A stretch of 5,302 nt of DNA from Candidatus Aenigmatarchaeota archaeon (GCA_016202745.1 JACQOB010000089.1:1-5302); one strand, 5' to 3'; positions 1-4,807 are shown, counted from the first letter of the stretch. Numbers and translations are program-made. Notes: a model not told the origin generated them from the letters alone.

Positions 1-39
1 AGAAACAGGATTCGCAAACGCTACTGCACAGGTATCTAA

Positions 40-195
40 CCAATTAACAGGCGAGCCGTAATACCGCCGGTCTGTGACCGGCGGATAGGCGAGCTAACCG
101 AGGAATCAAGGATTTATAGAATTGAGGAAATTATAGACTGTATGGAAAAATGTGAATTTGCAGTTCTAATAGAAAAGGACCCACCCATTCAATGA
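40..195 (+). pseudogene. possible fragment of a protein-coding gene ending at the tRNA 3' end
   Basis: After an in-frame TAA at 37-39 this frame stays open for 51 codons and ends in TGA at 193-195, on the last base of the tRNA gene. The translation looks protein-like, with a charged helix (RIEEIIDCMEKC) leading into a hydrophobic strand (EFAVLIEKD). There is no ATG, GTG or TTG start before the ATG at 142, so it is not an intact gene as read. The strand ending in EKD, with an IPP about 35 residues earlier, faintly recalls the first Toprim motif of Spo11/topoisomerase VI subunit A, but the spacing is longer than I remember for that family. It may be a decayed gene tail, a frame-shifted end of a gene lying to the left, or chance. 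Bases 1-39 hold nothing else I can name. Confidence 0.25.
64..84. other. strong GC-rich hairpin flanked by an 8-bp direct repeat
   Basis: Nine consecutive pairs (64-72 with 76-84) close a three-base loop TGT. The octamer AGGCGAGC lies on both sides, at 49-56 and 87-94. No T-run follows, so an intrinsic terminator is not well supported. It could be part of a structured RNA or lie within a decayed coding frame; I cannot assign it to a known RNA family. Confidence 0.4.
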
Positions 196-228
196 GCCCA
201 AGGGGACTCGAACCCCCAACCCCTTGGT

Positions 229-276
229 TTCCACGGGGCCGGCTTGGCTCATTCCAAGCAAGCCGGCAAACTGCCG
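229..276 (-). other. predicted tRNA intron 2, anticodon loop (position 37/38)
   Basis: Forty-eight bases separate G37 (277) from A38 (228), the canonical archaeal intron site. The insert folds on itself: GCCGGCTTG pairs with CAAGCCGGC over nine base pairs. The flanking anticodon-side bases CTTCGG can pair with CCGTGG next to the 3' junction with one mismatch, which resembles a relaxed bulge-helix-bulge substrate for the tRNA splicing endonuclease. The exact ends may be off by one or two bases. Confidence 0.65.
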
Positions 277-293
277 CCGAAGCCAAGTGCTCT

Positions 294-410
294 CTCCGTA
301 ACCGTGGAAGGCGTAACGAGCAGCAAACCACAAGTCCGCTGATAACATCAGCGGCAGGCATGCGCTGCGAGTAGCCTCCCTTTTCGATTAAACCTTTTTG
401 GAAAAGGTTT
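294..410 (-). other. predicted tRNA intron 1, in the D-loop
   Basis: About 117 bases interrupt the D-loop between AACCGGAT and the 3' D-stem strand GAGC. The insert opens with a hairpin whose arms AAACCTTTT and AAAAGGTTT match over nine pairs, and has a second hairpin of eight pairs (CCGCTGAT/ATCAGCGG) further in. Around the junctions, GCTC/GAGC, CCG/CGG and AACC/GGTT can pair, leaving GATA on one side and AGA on the other. This is a relaxed bulge-helix-bulge. The insert is too short for a homing endonuclease and has no convincing coding frame. The ends are uncertain by about two bases. Confidence 0.6.
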
Positions 411-451
411 ATCCGGTTGAGCTATGGGCCCCTGCTTAGAATTAGCACAGC

Positions 452-462
452 TATTAATTTAG
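452..462 (-). promoter_or_regulatory. candidate TATA box of the tRNA-Arg gene
   Basis: On the minus strand the A/T-rich run CCTAAATTAAT lies about 21-31 bases upstream of the tRNA 5' end (431), the usual archaeal TATA box spacing. It overlaps the putative methyltransferase-tail fragment at 459-480. Confidence 0.4.
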
Positions 463-480
463 GCTTTCTCCGGCATTATC
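459..480 (-). pseudogene. very short methyltransferase 3'-end fragment (copy A)
   Basis: The plus-strand bases TTAGGCTTTCTCC are identical to those at 1456-1468, and similarity continues for about nine more bases (GGCATTATC against AGCACCATC). In copy B these bases encode the final residues and stop of the methyltransferase tail; here the frame reads PEKA-stop on the minus strand. The match is only about 22 bases, so chance is not excluded. Its place just before gene 1 fits the pattern of the longer copies. Confidence 0.4.
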
Positions 481-518
481 GCCCAGGGAGGCATTCCAGC
501 CTGCACAGCCCTGATGGA

Positions 519-527
519 TTTATAAAA
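519..527 (+). promoter_or_regulatory. TATA box of gene 1, leaderless start
   Basis: TTTATAAAA lies about 27 bases before the ATG at 550, so the transcript probably begins at or next to the start codon. The segment from CTGAT through TATA to CCTCCAA is conserved upstream of gene 2, showing that the promoter was duplicated together with the gene. No Shine-Dalgarno sequence precedes the ATG. Confidence 0.65.
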
Positions 528-549
528 CTTTCCTCCAAATAAAAAGGGT

Positions 550-1452
550 ATGATAAGTTCTGTTGTTGCCCAGAGGACTGCTGCTGCGGTGGGTGACGTA
601 ATAAGAGGCTATTCTGCGCCCGACGTGTGCGAAAGGGTCTTGCTGTACCTGCACAGGGAGCGTGGCTTTGACTGGTTATCCAATATCTCCAGCAAGCTCA
701 GGGAAAAGGAAGAAGACGTTGCAACGGCAATGGCTTATCTTACTGCAAATGGCTTTATTACATGCTCAAATGACCTGCCGCGCAGTCCTGAGTTTACAAA
801 CTATGGCATAGAGAAAGATGCAAAAGAGCCGGTTAAAGTCTATTTCGAGGAGAGATTCAAGGACAGGGGAGACATGCTAATAGATGCTGAGACAGGCCCG
901 ATGCAGGCGGCCAGTATAATCGACTCAATAAGGTCCCTGCCGGAATCAGAACTGTCTTACAGGAAGAGATGCTCATTGAAAATGGCCGAACTGAAGGAAC
1001 TGCGGGAAGACGCCCAGACCAGGCTTGAGGCTATCCGAGCCTCTGAGAGGCTGTGGTTCGCCCTCAAATTTGGCTCAAAGTACATAGTGACAGGCTCTTC
1101 CCTGACGCATGCAGCCACAATAGACCCCTACCGGAATGACCACGCAGGAAGGCCCAATGATGCTGATGACGTGTTTTTTGACCTGAGCCTTGACCTGAGC
1201 GGCAAAAGCAGCGCGGAAATAATCGCCGCCAAAGTAAGCCGGGTTAACGCAAAGATACCCCCGTACCACTCTCTTGACATCATGGATGCGGAAAACAGGT
1301 ACTCGCTTCCAAGAGGCGAATCGTATGAGATTAAGCTGCGAAACCCATTCTCTTCGATTGCGATGTGGTTCGAACCAGAGCAAGCAAGGGCCGCAATTGA
1401 GGCGAGGTCTTCGGAGCTGAAACTGCTGATTGAAGAGCAGCTTGAAGGCTAA
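550..1452 (+). CDS. hypothetical protein with predicted winged-helix N-terminus (gene 1 of a paralogous pair)
   Basis: This 300-residue soluble protein is of a family I do not recognise. Residues about 24-70 have the rhythm of a helix-turn-helix: helix CERVLLYLHRE, helix SNISSKLRE, helix EEDVATAMAYLTANG, then a strand FITC. A linker and wing-like stretch run to about 90. Residues about 145-170 (KMAELKELREDAQTRLEAI) look like an amphipathic or coiled-coil helix. The C-terminal half carries blocks shared with the paralog at 1703: SSLTH near 183, DPY-N-H-GR near 192-201, a DD-rich segment, EIIAAKVSR near 223, AKIPPYH near 234 and the terminal LLIEEQLEG. No signal peptide, membrane segment or catalytic motif is apparent. 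The start is fixed by a TATA box about 27 bases upstream. A sequence-specific DNA-binding role is inferred from the N-terminus alone; the C-terminal domain may sense a ligand or act as an effector. Three bases separate its stop from a converging methyltransferase-tail fragment. Confidence 0.85.
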   Translation: MISSVVAQRTAAAVGDVIRGYSAPDVCERVLLYLHRERGFDWLSNISSKLREKEEDVATAMAYLTANGFITCSNDLPRSPEFTNYGIEKDAKEPVKVYFEERFKDRGDMLIDAETGPMQAASIIDSIRSLPESELSYRKRCSLKMAELKELREDAQTRLEAIRASERLWFALKFGSKYIVTGSSLTHAATIDPYRNDHAGRPNDADDVFFDLSLDLSGKSSAEIIAAKVSRVNAKIPPYHSLDIMDAENRYSLPRGESYEIKLRNPFSSIAMWFEPEQARAAIEARSSELKLLIEEQLEG

Positions 1453-1455
1453 AAA

Positions 1456-1590
1456 TTAGGCTTTCTCCAGCACCATCAAACTCTCCCTCAGGACCCCTTT
1501 CTGTATTGTCCTCCTTCCCAAGGCATGCCTCTTGTTCAAAACCGGGATTTCCCTGAAGCCGGTGATGAGCCCTTCCATCCCTGCGCACTC
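1456..1590 (-). pseudogene. methyltransferase 3'-end remnant (copy B)
   Basis: The minus strand encodes TGFREIPVLNKR followed by RRTIQKGVLRES and LMVLEKA-stop. This matches the C-terminus of the methyltransferase at 4804 (TGFKAKEILVLNKR, RRTIQKGVLRES, LIVLEKG) almost residue for residue, apart from a two-codon deletion and a few substitutions. The DNA is also clearly alike over about 95 bases. Upstream, the likeness to the methyltransferase fades within a few tens of bases, so the left boundary of homology near 1590 is approximate. The motif IV part (TSPPY) is absent. The frame stays open to 1743 but runs through the gene 2 promoter and start, so it is not a functional gene. Confidence 0.8.
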
Positions 1591-1673
1591 CTCTGGTGTC
1601 ACCCACCTGTGGATTCTGTGTGCTCGTTTGGGTCGATAGTGCTTATTAAACTTGCCCCCAGGGGTGCTGATAG

Positions 1674-1685
1674 CCTTAAAAAACT
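1674..1685 (+). promoter_or_regulatory. TATA box of gene 2, decides the start at 1703
   Basis: CCTTAAAAAACT lies about 24 bases before the ATG at 1703. It aligns with the gene 1 promoter, sharing CTGAT before and CTT-CCTCCAA after the box. A longer reading frame begins at ATG 1652, but that start lies upstream of the box, so the leaderless start at 1703 is preferred. Confidence 0.6.
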
Positions 1686-1702
1686 TGCCTCCAATCATTA
1701 TC

Positions 1703-2611
1703 ATGAACCCAACTTTAGCCGACGTGAAGCTTCTGGCTGACAAGGGCCTGGCGGATTACGTTGCGGGAATAGTCAAAGGCGCCAGCAACCCCGACATATG
1801 CGAAAGGGCGCTCCTCTATTTCAACAGGGAAGGAAGTGGCGACAGGGTGTACTTCATATCCCACAAATTGCATGAGAAGGAAGAGAATGTGGAGCCAGCC
1901 TTGAACTACCTGGCTAACAGCGAACTGGTCGGCGTGAGTGAGGAGGCAGGGATTAATGGGCACACATACAGGCTCGTAGATGGCGTAAAGCAGGCGGTTG
2001 ACGCATATTTCAGGGTCAAGTTCAGCGGCGAGCAACTCAAGTGCAATGCAATGGAGGCAGAGGCAAGCCCTGCCCAGGCGGCAAGGGTGCTGGATGCCAT
2101 AAGGGCTCTTCCAGGAGTGGAAACGGGATATAGCAAGAGGTTTTCCATTAAGATGTCCGACCTCAAGGAGCTGGAGGAGGAGGCCGCAGCCAGGATTGAG
2201 GCTGTACAGGCCTACGAATCGCAGTGGCTCCGGGAAAGGATTGGCATTAAGCACAGAGTTACCAGCTCTTCGCTGACCCACCTGGAAAAAAATGACCCCT
2301 ACTGGAACTATCACTCAGGAAGGACGAAGGACGACGCCGACGTGCCCTTTGACCTGGGGCTTGACATGGCCGGCATGGCCGGCGAGGAAATAATAGCAGC
2401 CCGCGTCAGCAGGATAGGCGCGAAAATACCGCCCTACCACGGATTTGGGATGGAGCACATCAGCCCCCCTCCCGAGGAATCGTACAAGTTAGAGCTGTCC
2501 AACCCTTTCAGTCAGATTGAAGCATGGTTCAAGCCGCAGGCCGAGAGGGACACGATGCAGGCCAGGACGGACGAGCTTAGGCTGCTTATTGAGGAGCAGC
2601 TTGAAGGTTAA
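1703..2611 (+). CDS. hypothetical protein with predicted winged-helix N-terminus (gene 2 of a paralogous pair)
   Basis: This 302-residue paralog of the protein at 550-1452 shares roughly half of its residues by eye, with only short insertions or deletions between them. The winged helix is clearer here: helix DICERALLYFNRE (31-43), helix FISHKLHE, recognition helix KEENVEPALNYLANS (59-73), then two strands LVGVSEE and HTYRLVDG that look like a wing. Charged helices follow at about 150-180, then the shared blocks SSSLTH (188-193), DPYWNYHSGR (198-207), EIIAARVSR (229-237), AKIPPYH (240-246), NPFS and LLIEEQLEG. An upstream in-frame ATG would add 17 residues (MPPGVLIALKNLPPIII), which are not like the paralog and cover the promoter. 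The stop codon overlaps the stop of a converging methyltransferase-tail remnant. It is probably a DNA-binding protein; its target and ligand are unknown. The pair arose by duplication of the gene together with its promoter and the downstream tail. Confidence 0.85.
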   Translation: MNPTLADVKLLADKGLADYVAGIVKGASNPDICERALLYFNREGSGDRVYFISHKLHEKEENVEPALNYLANSELVGVSEEAGINGHTYRLVDGVKQAVDAYFRVKFSGEQLKCNAMEAEASPAQAARVLDAIRALPGVETGYSKRFSIKMSDLKELEEEAAARIEAVQAYESQWLRERIGIKHRVTSSSLTHLEKNDPYWNYHSGRTKDDADVPFDLGLDMAGMAGEEIIAARVSRIGAKIPPYHGFGMEHISPPPEESYKLELSNPFSQIEAWFKPQAERDTMQARTDELRLLIEEQLEG

Positions 2612-2692
2612 GCCTTCTGTAGGCGTATAAAGCCCTCCCTCAGCACCCCCCTTCTGTATTGTCTTGCTCTCCAAAACATCCTTTGTCAATGA
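2608..2692 (-). pseudogene. methyltransferase 3'-end remnant (copy C), interrupted by the insertion sequence
   Basis: The minus strand encodes LTKDVLESKTIQKG, then after a one-base shift VLREGFIRLQKA-stop, matching NKRYALERRTIQKG and VLRESLIVLEKG of the methyltransferase at 4804. The shift comes from an extra G in a run of six after TIQK. The homology reaches the edge of the insertion sequence and resumes beyond it: the duplicated bases plus CCATTT on the far side align with TGTTCAATACCAGAAT of the intact gene. The stop TAA overlaps the stop of gene 2 in the tetramer TTAA. Confidence 0.75.
2680..2692. repeat. left target-site duplication of the insertion sequence
   Basis: CCTTTGTCAATGA is repeated exactly at 3974-3986, directly outside the two terminal inverted repeats. 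Up to 13 bases are shared; the true duplication could be a base shorter because the outermost C may be coincidental. Confidence 0.85.
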
Positions 2693-2707
2693 GCGTGGGA
2701 CATTAGT
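2693..2707 (+). repeat. left terminal inverted repeat
   Basis: GCGTGGGACATTAGT matches the inverted right end with one single-base gap and one mismatch. It includes the transposase stop codon (2703-2705). Confidence 0.75.
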
Positions 2708-3497
2708 CCATTAGCATCAGGTCATGCCACAGGCCCTTGCACATGATGGCAGTGTCTATGCGTTCTTCCCTGATCTGCCATACTTTCCAGCCGCTCGCCC
2801 GCTTGTCCACCGAGAAACCGCTTTCGGAATTATTCCTTAGATAGTATTCGGCCATGTGGCCGAACGTGTCGTCCACGAAGCTCTTTATTATGCGCTTCCA
2901 TGCGGCAGGGCCCTTTATCGTGGCGTTCGATTTCGGTATGACGTATATCTTTGTGCCCTTGCCGAAGTATTTCGTTATCGACTGGAAGCTGTAGTACTTG
3001 TCCAGCCTGACGGAGTCTATGGCTACACCTATAGACTTGGCCATCGCCAATGCCTTGTCAAAGGCCTCCTTTTCACTCCTTATGCTTGTGCCATAGCCTA
3101 TGTACATTTTGGTGTCCAAGTCCATCAGCGCGAACGCATAGACAAAAGGCTTGCGGCCCTTGCCGCTGCCCTTGTTCTTGCGCTTCAGCTCCTTCTCCCT
3201 CTCGTTCCTGTAGTGCTTGGTAACAGTTAGCCCATACCCCGTTCCGTCTCCGGATGTGTTGGCGCTCTCTATTCCTTTTCTTTTTACGAGGATCACGAAC
3301 GTGTTGTGTATGACCATGCGGGCAAGCGGATCGGAGTATGCCCTCTCTACAGTTTTGTAGCTCAGGTCTATGCCTGTCAGCGCAGAGAACATGGCCAGCA
3401 TGTTGGCCATCTTCCTGTTGCTGAGCTTGAAGATGTCCTTGAGCAGGAGTATGAGGACCTTCTTCGGTACGGGCACGCCGGAAGGCTTGCCCATCAT
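2703..3497 (-). CDS. DDE transposase, downstream part of an amber-interrupted frame
   Basis: This 264-residue frame begins at the first start codon after an in-frame TAG. It holds the whole catalytic core. Residues about 14-50 form a helix-rich DNA-binding segment (SNRKMANML, then SYKTVERAYSD). The probable DDE triad is D84 in SGDGTGYGL, D166 in VRLDKYYS and E225 in NNSESGFSVDKR, close to the conserved GWKVWQ and ending near WHDL. A lysine-rich loop (about 97-116) lies between the first strand and FVYAFALMDLDTKMYIGYG. The frame continues in phase upstream of the TAG to an ATG at 3704, where a TATA box supports the original start; the full product would be 333 residues with D153, D235 and E294. 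Starting here loses 69 N-terminal residues, and no ribosome binding site precedes this ATG. It is either an inactivated transposase, a shortened active form, or a product of TAG readthrough. Confidence 0.85.
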   Translation of the reverse strand: MMGKPSGVPVPKKVLILLLKDIFKLSNRKMANMLAMFSALTGIDLSYKTVERAYSDPLARMVIHNTFVILVKRKGIESANTSGDGTGYGLTVTKHYRNEREKELKRKNKGSGKGRKPFVYAFALMDLDTKMYIGYGTSIRSEKEAFDKALAMAKSIGVAIDSVRLDKYYSFQSITKYFGKGTKIYVIPKSNATIKGPAAWKRIIKSFVDDTFGHMAEYYLRNNSESGFSVDKRASGWKVWQIREERIDTAIMCKGLWHDLMLMD

Positions 3498-3599
3498 AGC
3501 TTTCGGCAGTTTTATGGCTGCATACGCCTCTTCTATGATCGGCTCTAATTCCGCAGATGCCGTCTTTATCCTCAGGGCAAGCCTCTGCTCGTATGTCCT

Positions 3600-3704
3600 C
3601 TAGTCGCGCTTGCCGGTGTCCCTTGACAGCGTCTTCTTGTAGATCTCCACAATCCTTTCGTATTCCTGCTGCGTGCTGCCAAGCATGCGTTGGGTTATCC
3701 TCAT
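3600..3704 (-). pseudogene. N-terminal piece of the transposase frame, ended by an in-frame TAG
   Basis: The ATG at 3704 opens a 34-codon frame (MRITQRMLGSTQQEYERIVE and on to GKRD) that ends in TAG at 3602-3600. The same frame then continues without interruption (RTYEQRLALRIKT) into the catalytic part starting at 3497. The charged, helical sequence on both sides of the stop reads as one protein. The ATG lies about 25-30 bases from a TATA-like box in the divergent promoter, which supports it as the original start. A TGG-to-TAG change is the simplest explanation. TAG also ends three other frames in this window, so a general reassignment of TAG is unlikely. Confidence 0.75.
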
Positions 3705-3732
3705 GTTATATTATTATTGGAACGTCAAGTAT

Positions 3733-3758
3733 TTAAGTATTTACATGTAAATACTTAA
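3733..3758. promoter_or_regulatory. 26-bp perfect palindrome in the divergent promoter region
   Basis: The 26 bases centred between 3745 and 3746 are perfectly self-complementary, with half-site TTAAGTATTTACA. The palindrome lies between the divergent transposase (ATG at 3704) and DUF2080-like gene (ATG at 3760). Its A/T-rich left part and the bases just before it (AAGTATTTAAGTATTTA, 3726-3742) lie at TATA distance from both ATGs, so one stretch may serve both promoters. The symmetry suggests an operator for a dimeric regulator; the DUF2080-like protein is a natural candidate. Confidence 0.6.
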
Positions 3759-3759
3759 T

Positions 3760-3924
3760 ATGAGAGAAATAAAAGGCGTTGTGGGCGGAAGACTGGTCTT
3801 GAAAGACGGCGAAATCGCGCTGATTTATGAAAAGAAAATAACGCCGTATGGCAATGGGGCAAAGGTTGACGCTCCCAAGAAACACATAGGCAAAAGGGCG
3901 TATGTGGTTATAATGCAGGGCTAG
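3760..3924 (+). CDS. DUF2080-like transposon-encoded small protein
   Basis: This 54-residue protein (starting MREIKGVVGGRLVLKDG, ending HIGKRAYVVIMQG) is divergent from the transposase within the same insertion sequence. The central and C-terminal part, KKITPYGNGAKVDAPKKHIGKRAYVV, fits the pattern GNSxHVYxPKEWIGKRVKVV that I associate with DUF2080 proteins of archaeal insertion sequences. It also recalls the AbrB/MazE-type swapped-hairpin DNA-binding fold (K-I-x-x-x-G-N-S, then a P-K-E-like turn). Its function is not established; a DNA-binding accessory factor or a repressor of the shared promoter is plausible. The start is supported by a TATA-like stretch about 20-30 bases upstream, inside or beside the palindrome. 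The stop is TAG, 49 bases before the right end of the element. Confidence 0.75.
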   Translation: MREIKGVVGGRLVLKDGEIALIYEKKITPYGNGAKVDAPKKHIGKRAYVVIMQG

Positions 3925-3957
3925 GGTTCATGTCCTTGTTCTTCAAAGGGACAGGCA

Positions 3958-3973
3958 ACTTATGTCCCACAGC
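3958..3973 (-). repeat. right terminal inverted repeat
   Basis: The reverse complement GCTGTGGGACATAAGT matches the left end apart from one extra T and one mismatch. Confidence 0.75.
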
Positions 3974-3986
3974 CCTTTGTCAATGA
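3974..3986. repeat. right target-site duplication of the insertion sequence
   Basis: This is an exact copy of CCTTTGTCAATGA at 2680-2692. The bases following it (CCATTT) continue the alignment to the methyltransferase 3' region, so this is the far half of the interrupted copy C. Confidence 0.85.
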
Positions 3987-3988
3987 CC

Positions 3989-4000
3989 ATTTATTATAAG
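3989..4000 (+). promoter_or_regulatory. TATA-like box of the membrane protein gene
   Basis: TTTATTATAAG lies about 20-30 bases before the ATG at 4019, just outside the right target duplication. It therefore belongs to the pre-insertion locus and not to the element. A leaderless transcript is likely. Confidence 0.5.
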
Positions 4001-4018
4001 AAATGATAAAGTATTATT

Positions 4019-4807
4019 ATGGGAATCGGCCGCTGGCATGGTTTTCTTGTGGTTACTGCCTTGGCAGTCCTTTTCTTTGCACAGCATGTTGCAGCTCTTT
4101 CCATAATGGCGTCCTACCTGGCCATACATTGCAGCCTGAATCCGGGGAACCCGCTTGTCCAGCAGGGAATTCATAATGAGAACATATCCATCTGGAGTTA
4201 CGGTGATACGATATCTTTTGAGAGCAGAATTGGCGGCTATCAGCGCCAATACAAACTTAATGAAAGCACAGAGGAAATGCTCGCGGCTGCCTGCGCAGAG
4301 GACCTTTCCCCTGTTCTGGACCGCATGAGGCAAAGCAATTTTTCACAGTACTGTGACTTTTATCCTGCGGGGTTCCAGGGGAACATTTCTCATCTTCGTA
4401 CGCAGGTCACAACCGAGCAGGTTGGCAACTGGACTCTGCGCTGCTTGGCATCCGGCCAGAATACCCCAGGCATGGCAGCATGGGAATATACGGTCTTGGC
4501 CCTGCTCTTCCTGGTTCCTGTCTTTGTTCTTCCCATGGCCCTGCTTTTTGTGTTTGTCATGGCTCCGGTACCTTCGGCAATAGCCCTTGCACTGTTCGTC
4601 TCTTTCTTGTACCATGCCAAAGGCAGGGGGGTCAGGGTAAGCGGAATGTATGCCTTGCCCATCCTGCTTGGCACAGCCGGGGGCATAATAGGGTACATAA
4701 GCTCAAAGGACAAGAGATTTGGCATTAAGCTGCTTGTTACTGGGCTGGTTGTGAGCGCAATATCAATCCTGTTCTTATTGTATTTTATTGCTATAACCCT
4801 TACCTAG
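4019..4807 (+). CDS. multi-pass membrane protein with an extracytoplasmic, probably glycosylated domain
   Basis: This 262-residue protein is of a family I do not recognise. A hydrophobic segment at about 9-35 acts as signal anchor or signal peptide. Residues about 36-152 form a polar domain with four cysteines (C38, C92, C112, C142) that could make two disulfides. The domain has five N-glycosylation sequons (N55-IS, N81-ES, N107-FS, N122-IS, N137-WT), which points to the outside of the cell. Four further hydrophobic segments follow at about 157-181, 184-199, 209-226 and 235-259, with positively charged loops KGRGVR and SSKDKR between them. No catalytic motif is evident. The start is supported by a TATA-like box. 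The stop TAG shares the tetramer CTAG with the stop of the convergent methyltransferase. Gene 1 and gene 2 are likewise followed by a methyltransferase tail, so this gene occupies the same kind of slot although its protein is unrelated. Confidence 0.85.
   Translation: MGIGRWHGFLVVTALAVLFFAQHVAALSIMASYLAIHCSLNPGNPLVQQGIHNENISIWSYGDTISFESRIGGYQRQYKLNESTEEMLAAACAEDLSPVLDRMRQSNFSQYCDFYPAGFQGNISHLRTQVTTEQVGNWTLRCLASGQNTPGMAAWEYTVLALLFLVPVFVLPMALLFVFVMAPVPSAIALALFVSFLYHAKGRGVRVSGMYALPILLGTAGGIIGYISSKDKRFGIKLLVTGLVVSAISILFLLYFIAITLT

Larger units (their letters stand above)
193..431 (-). tRNA. tRNA-Arg (anticodon TCG) with two predicted introns
   Basis: Read on the minus strand, all arms of a tRNA are present. 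The acceptor strand GGGCCCA (431-425) pairs with TGGGCTC (200-194), with discriminator A at 193 and no encoded CCA. The D stem is GCTC (422-419) with GAGC (292-289). The anticodon stem is CTTGG (287-283) with CCAAG (227-223). The variable loop GGGTT is 222-218, and the T arm is GGGGG-TTCGAGT-CCCCT (217-201). Removing about 117 bases from the D-loop and 48 bases after position 37 gives a 74-nt tRNA whose anticodon loop is CTTCGGA, hence anticodon TCG reading CGA-family arginine codons. The mature sequence resembles archaeal tRNA-Arg. An intron at 37/38 is common in archaea; a D-loop intron is much rarer. The alternative is a tRNA pseudogene broken by an insertion, but every stem is intact and both inserts carry hairpins, which favours splicing. 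Confidence 0.85.
2693..3973. mobile_element. complete insertion sequence, ISA1214-like, about 1.28 kb
   Basis: The element is bounded by imperfect terminal inverted repeats (GCGTGGGACATTAGT on the left, GCTGTGGGACATAAGT as the reverse complement of the right end). An exact 13-bp direct repeat lies outside them. Inside are a minus-strand DDE transposase frame whose stop lies in the left inverted repeat, and a divergent 54-residue DUF2080-like gene. The long target duplication and two-gene organisation fit what I recall of the archaeal ISA1214 group, but the family name rests on memory. The transposase frame holds one in-frame TAG, so autonomous movement is doubtful. The intact duplication and well-matched ends suggest a fairly recent insertion. 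Confidence 0.85.

Noticed and set aside
1..115. 3' end of a 23S rRNA or of another large structured RNA
   Set aside because: A short stretch (GAGCTAACCG) recalls the end of large-subunit rRNA, but the flanking sequence does not follow the pattern, and the hairpin alone is not enough.
192..374. Short open frames on both strands across the tRNA region
   Set aside because: They cross tRNA stems and introns and have no plausible promoter or protein-like pattern.
1652..1702. A 17-residue N-terminal extension of gene 2 starting at ATG 1652
   Set aside because: It covers the TATA-like box at 1674-1685, has no counterpart in the paralog, and the ATG at 1703 sits at the right distance for a leaderless start.
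1456..1743. A 95-residue minus-strand open frame as an intact gene
   Set aside because: Only its C-terminal third resembles the methyltransferase. The rest reads through the promoter and start of gene 2 and has no homology that I can see.
1715..2314. A 199-residue minus-strand frame opposite gene 2
   Set aside because: It lies entirely antisense to the well-supported gene 2, which has a paralog conserved at protein level and its own promoter.
3600..3602. TAG in the transposase as a pyrrolysine codon
   Set aside because: TAG ends three other frames in this window, no pyrrolysine genes are visible, and a single TGG-to-TAG mutation explains it more simply.
3931..3953. Terminator hairpin after the DUF2080-like gene
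   Set aside because: The stem TGTCC/GGACA is only five pairs with a 13-base loop and no T-run after it.
459..3986. CRISPR array or integron attC sites as explanation for the repeated tails
   Set aside because: The repeats are few, unequal in length, about a kilobase apart and clearly coding-derived, with neither spacer regularity nor attC-like folding.
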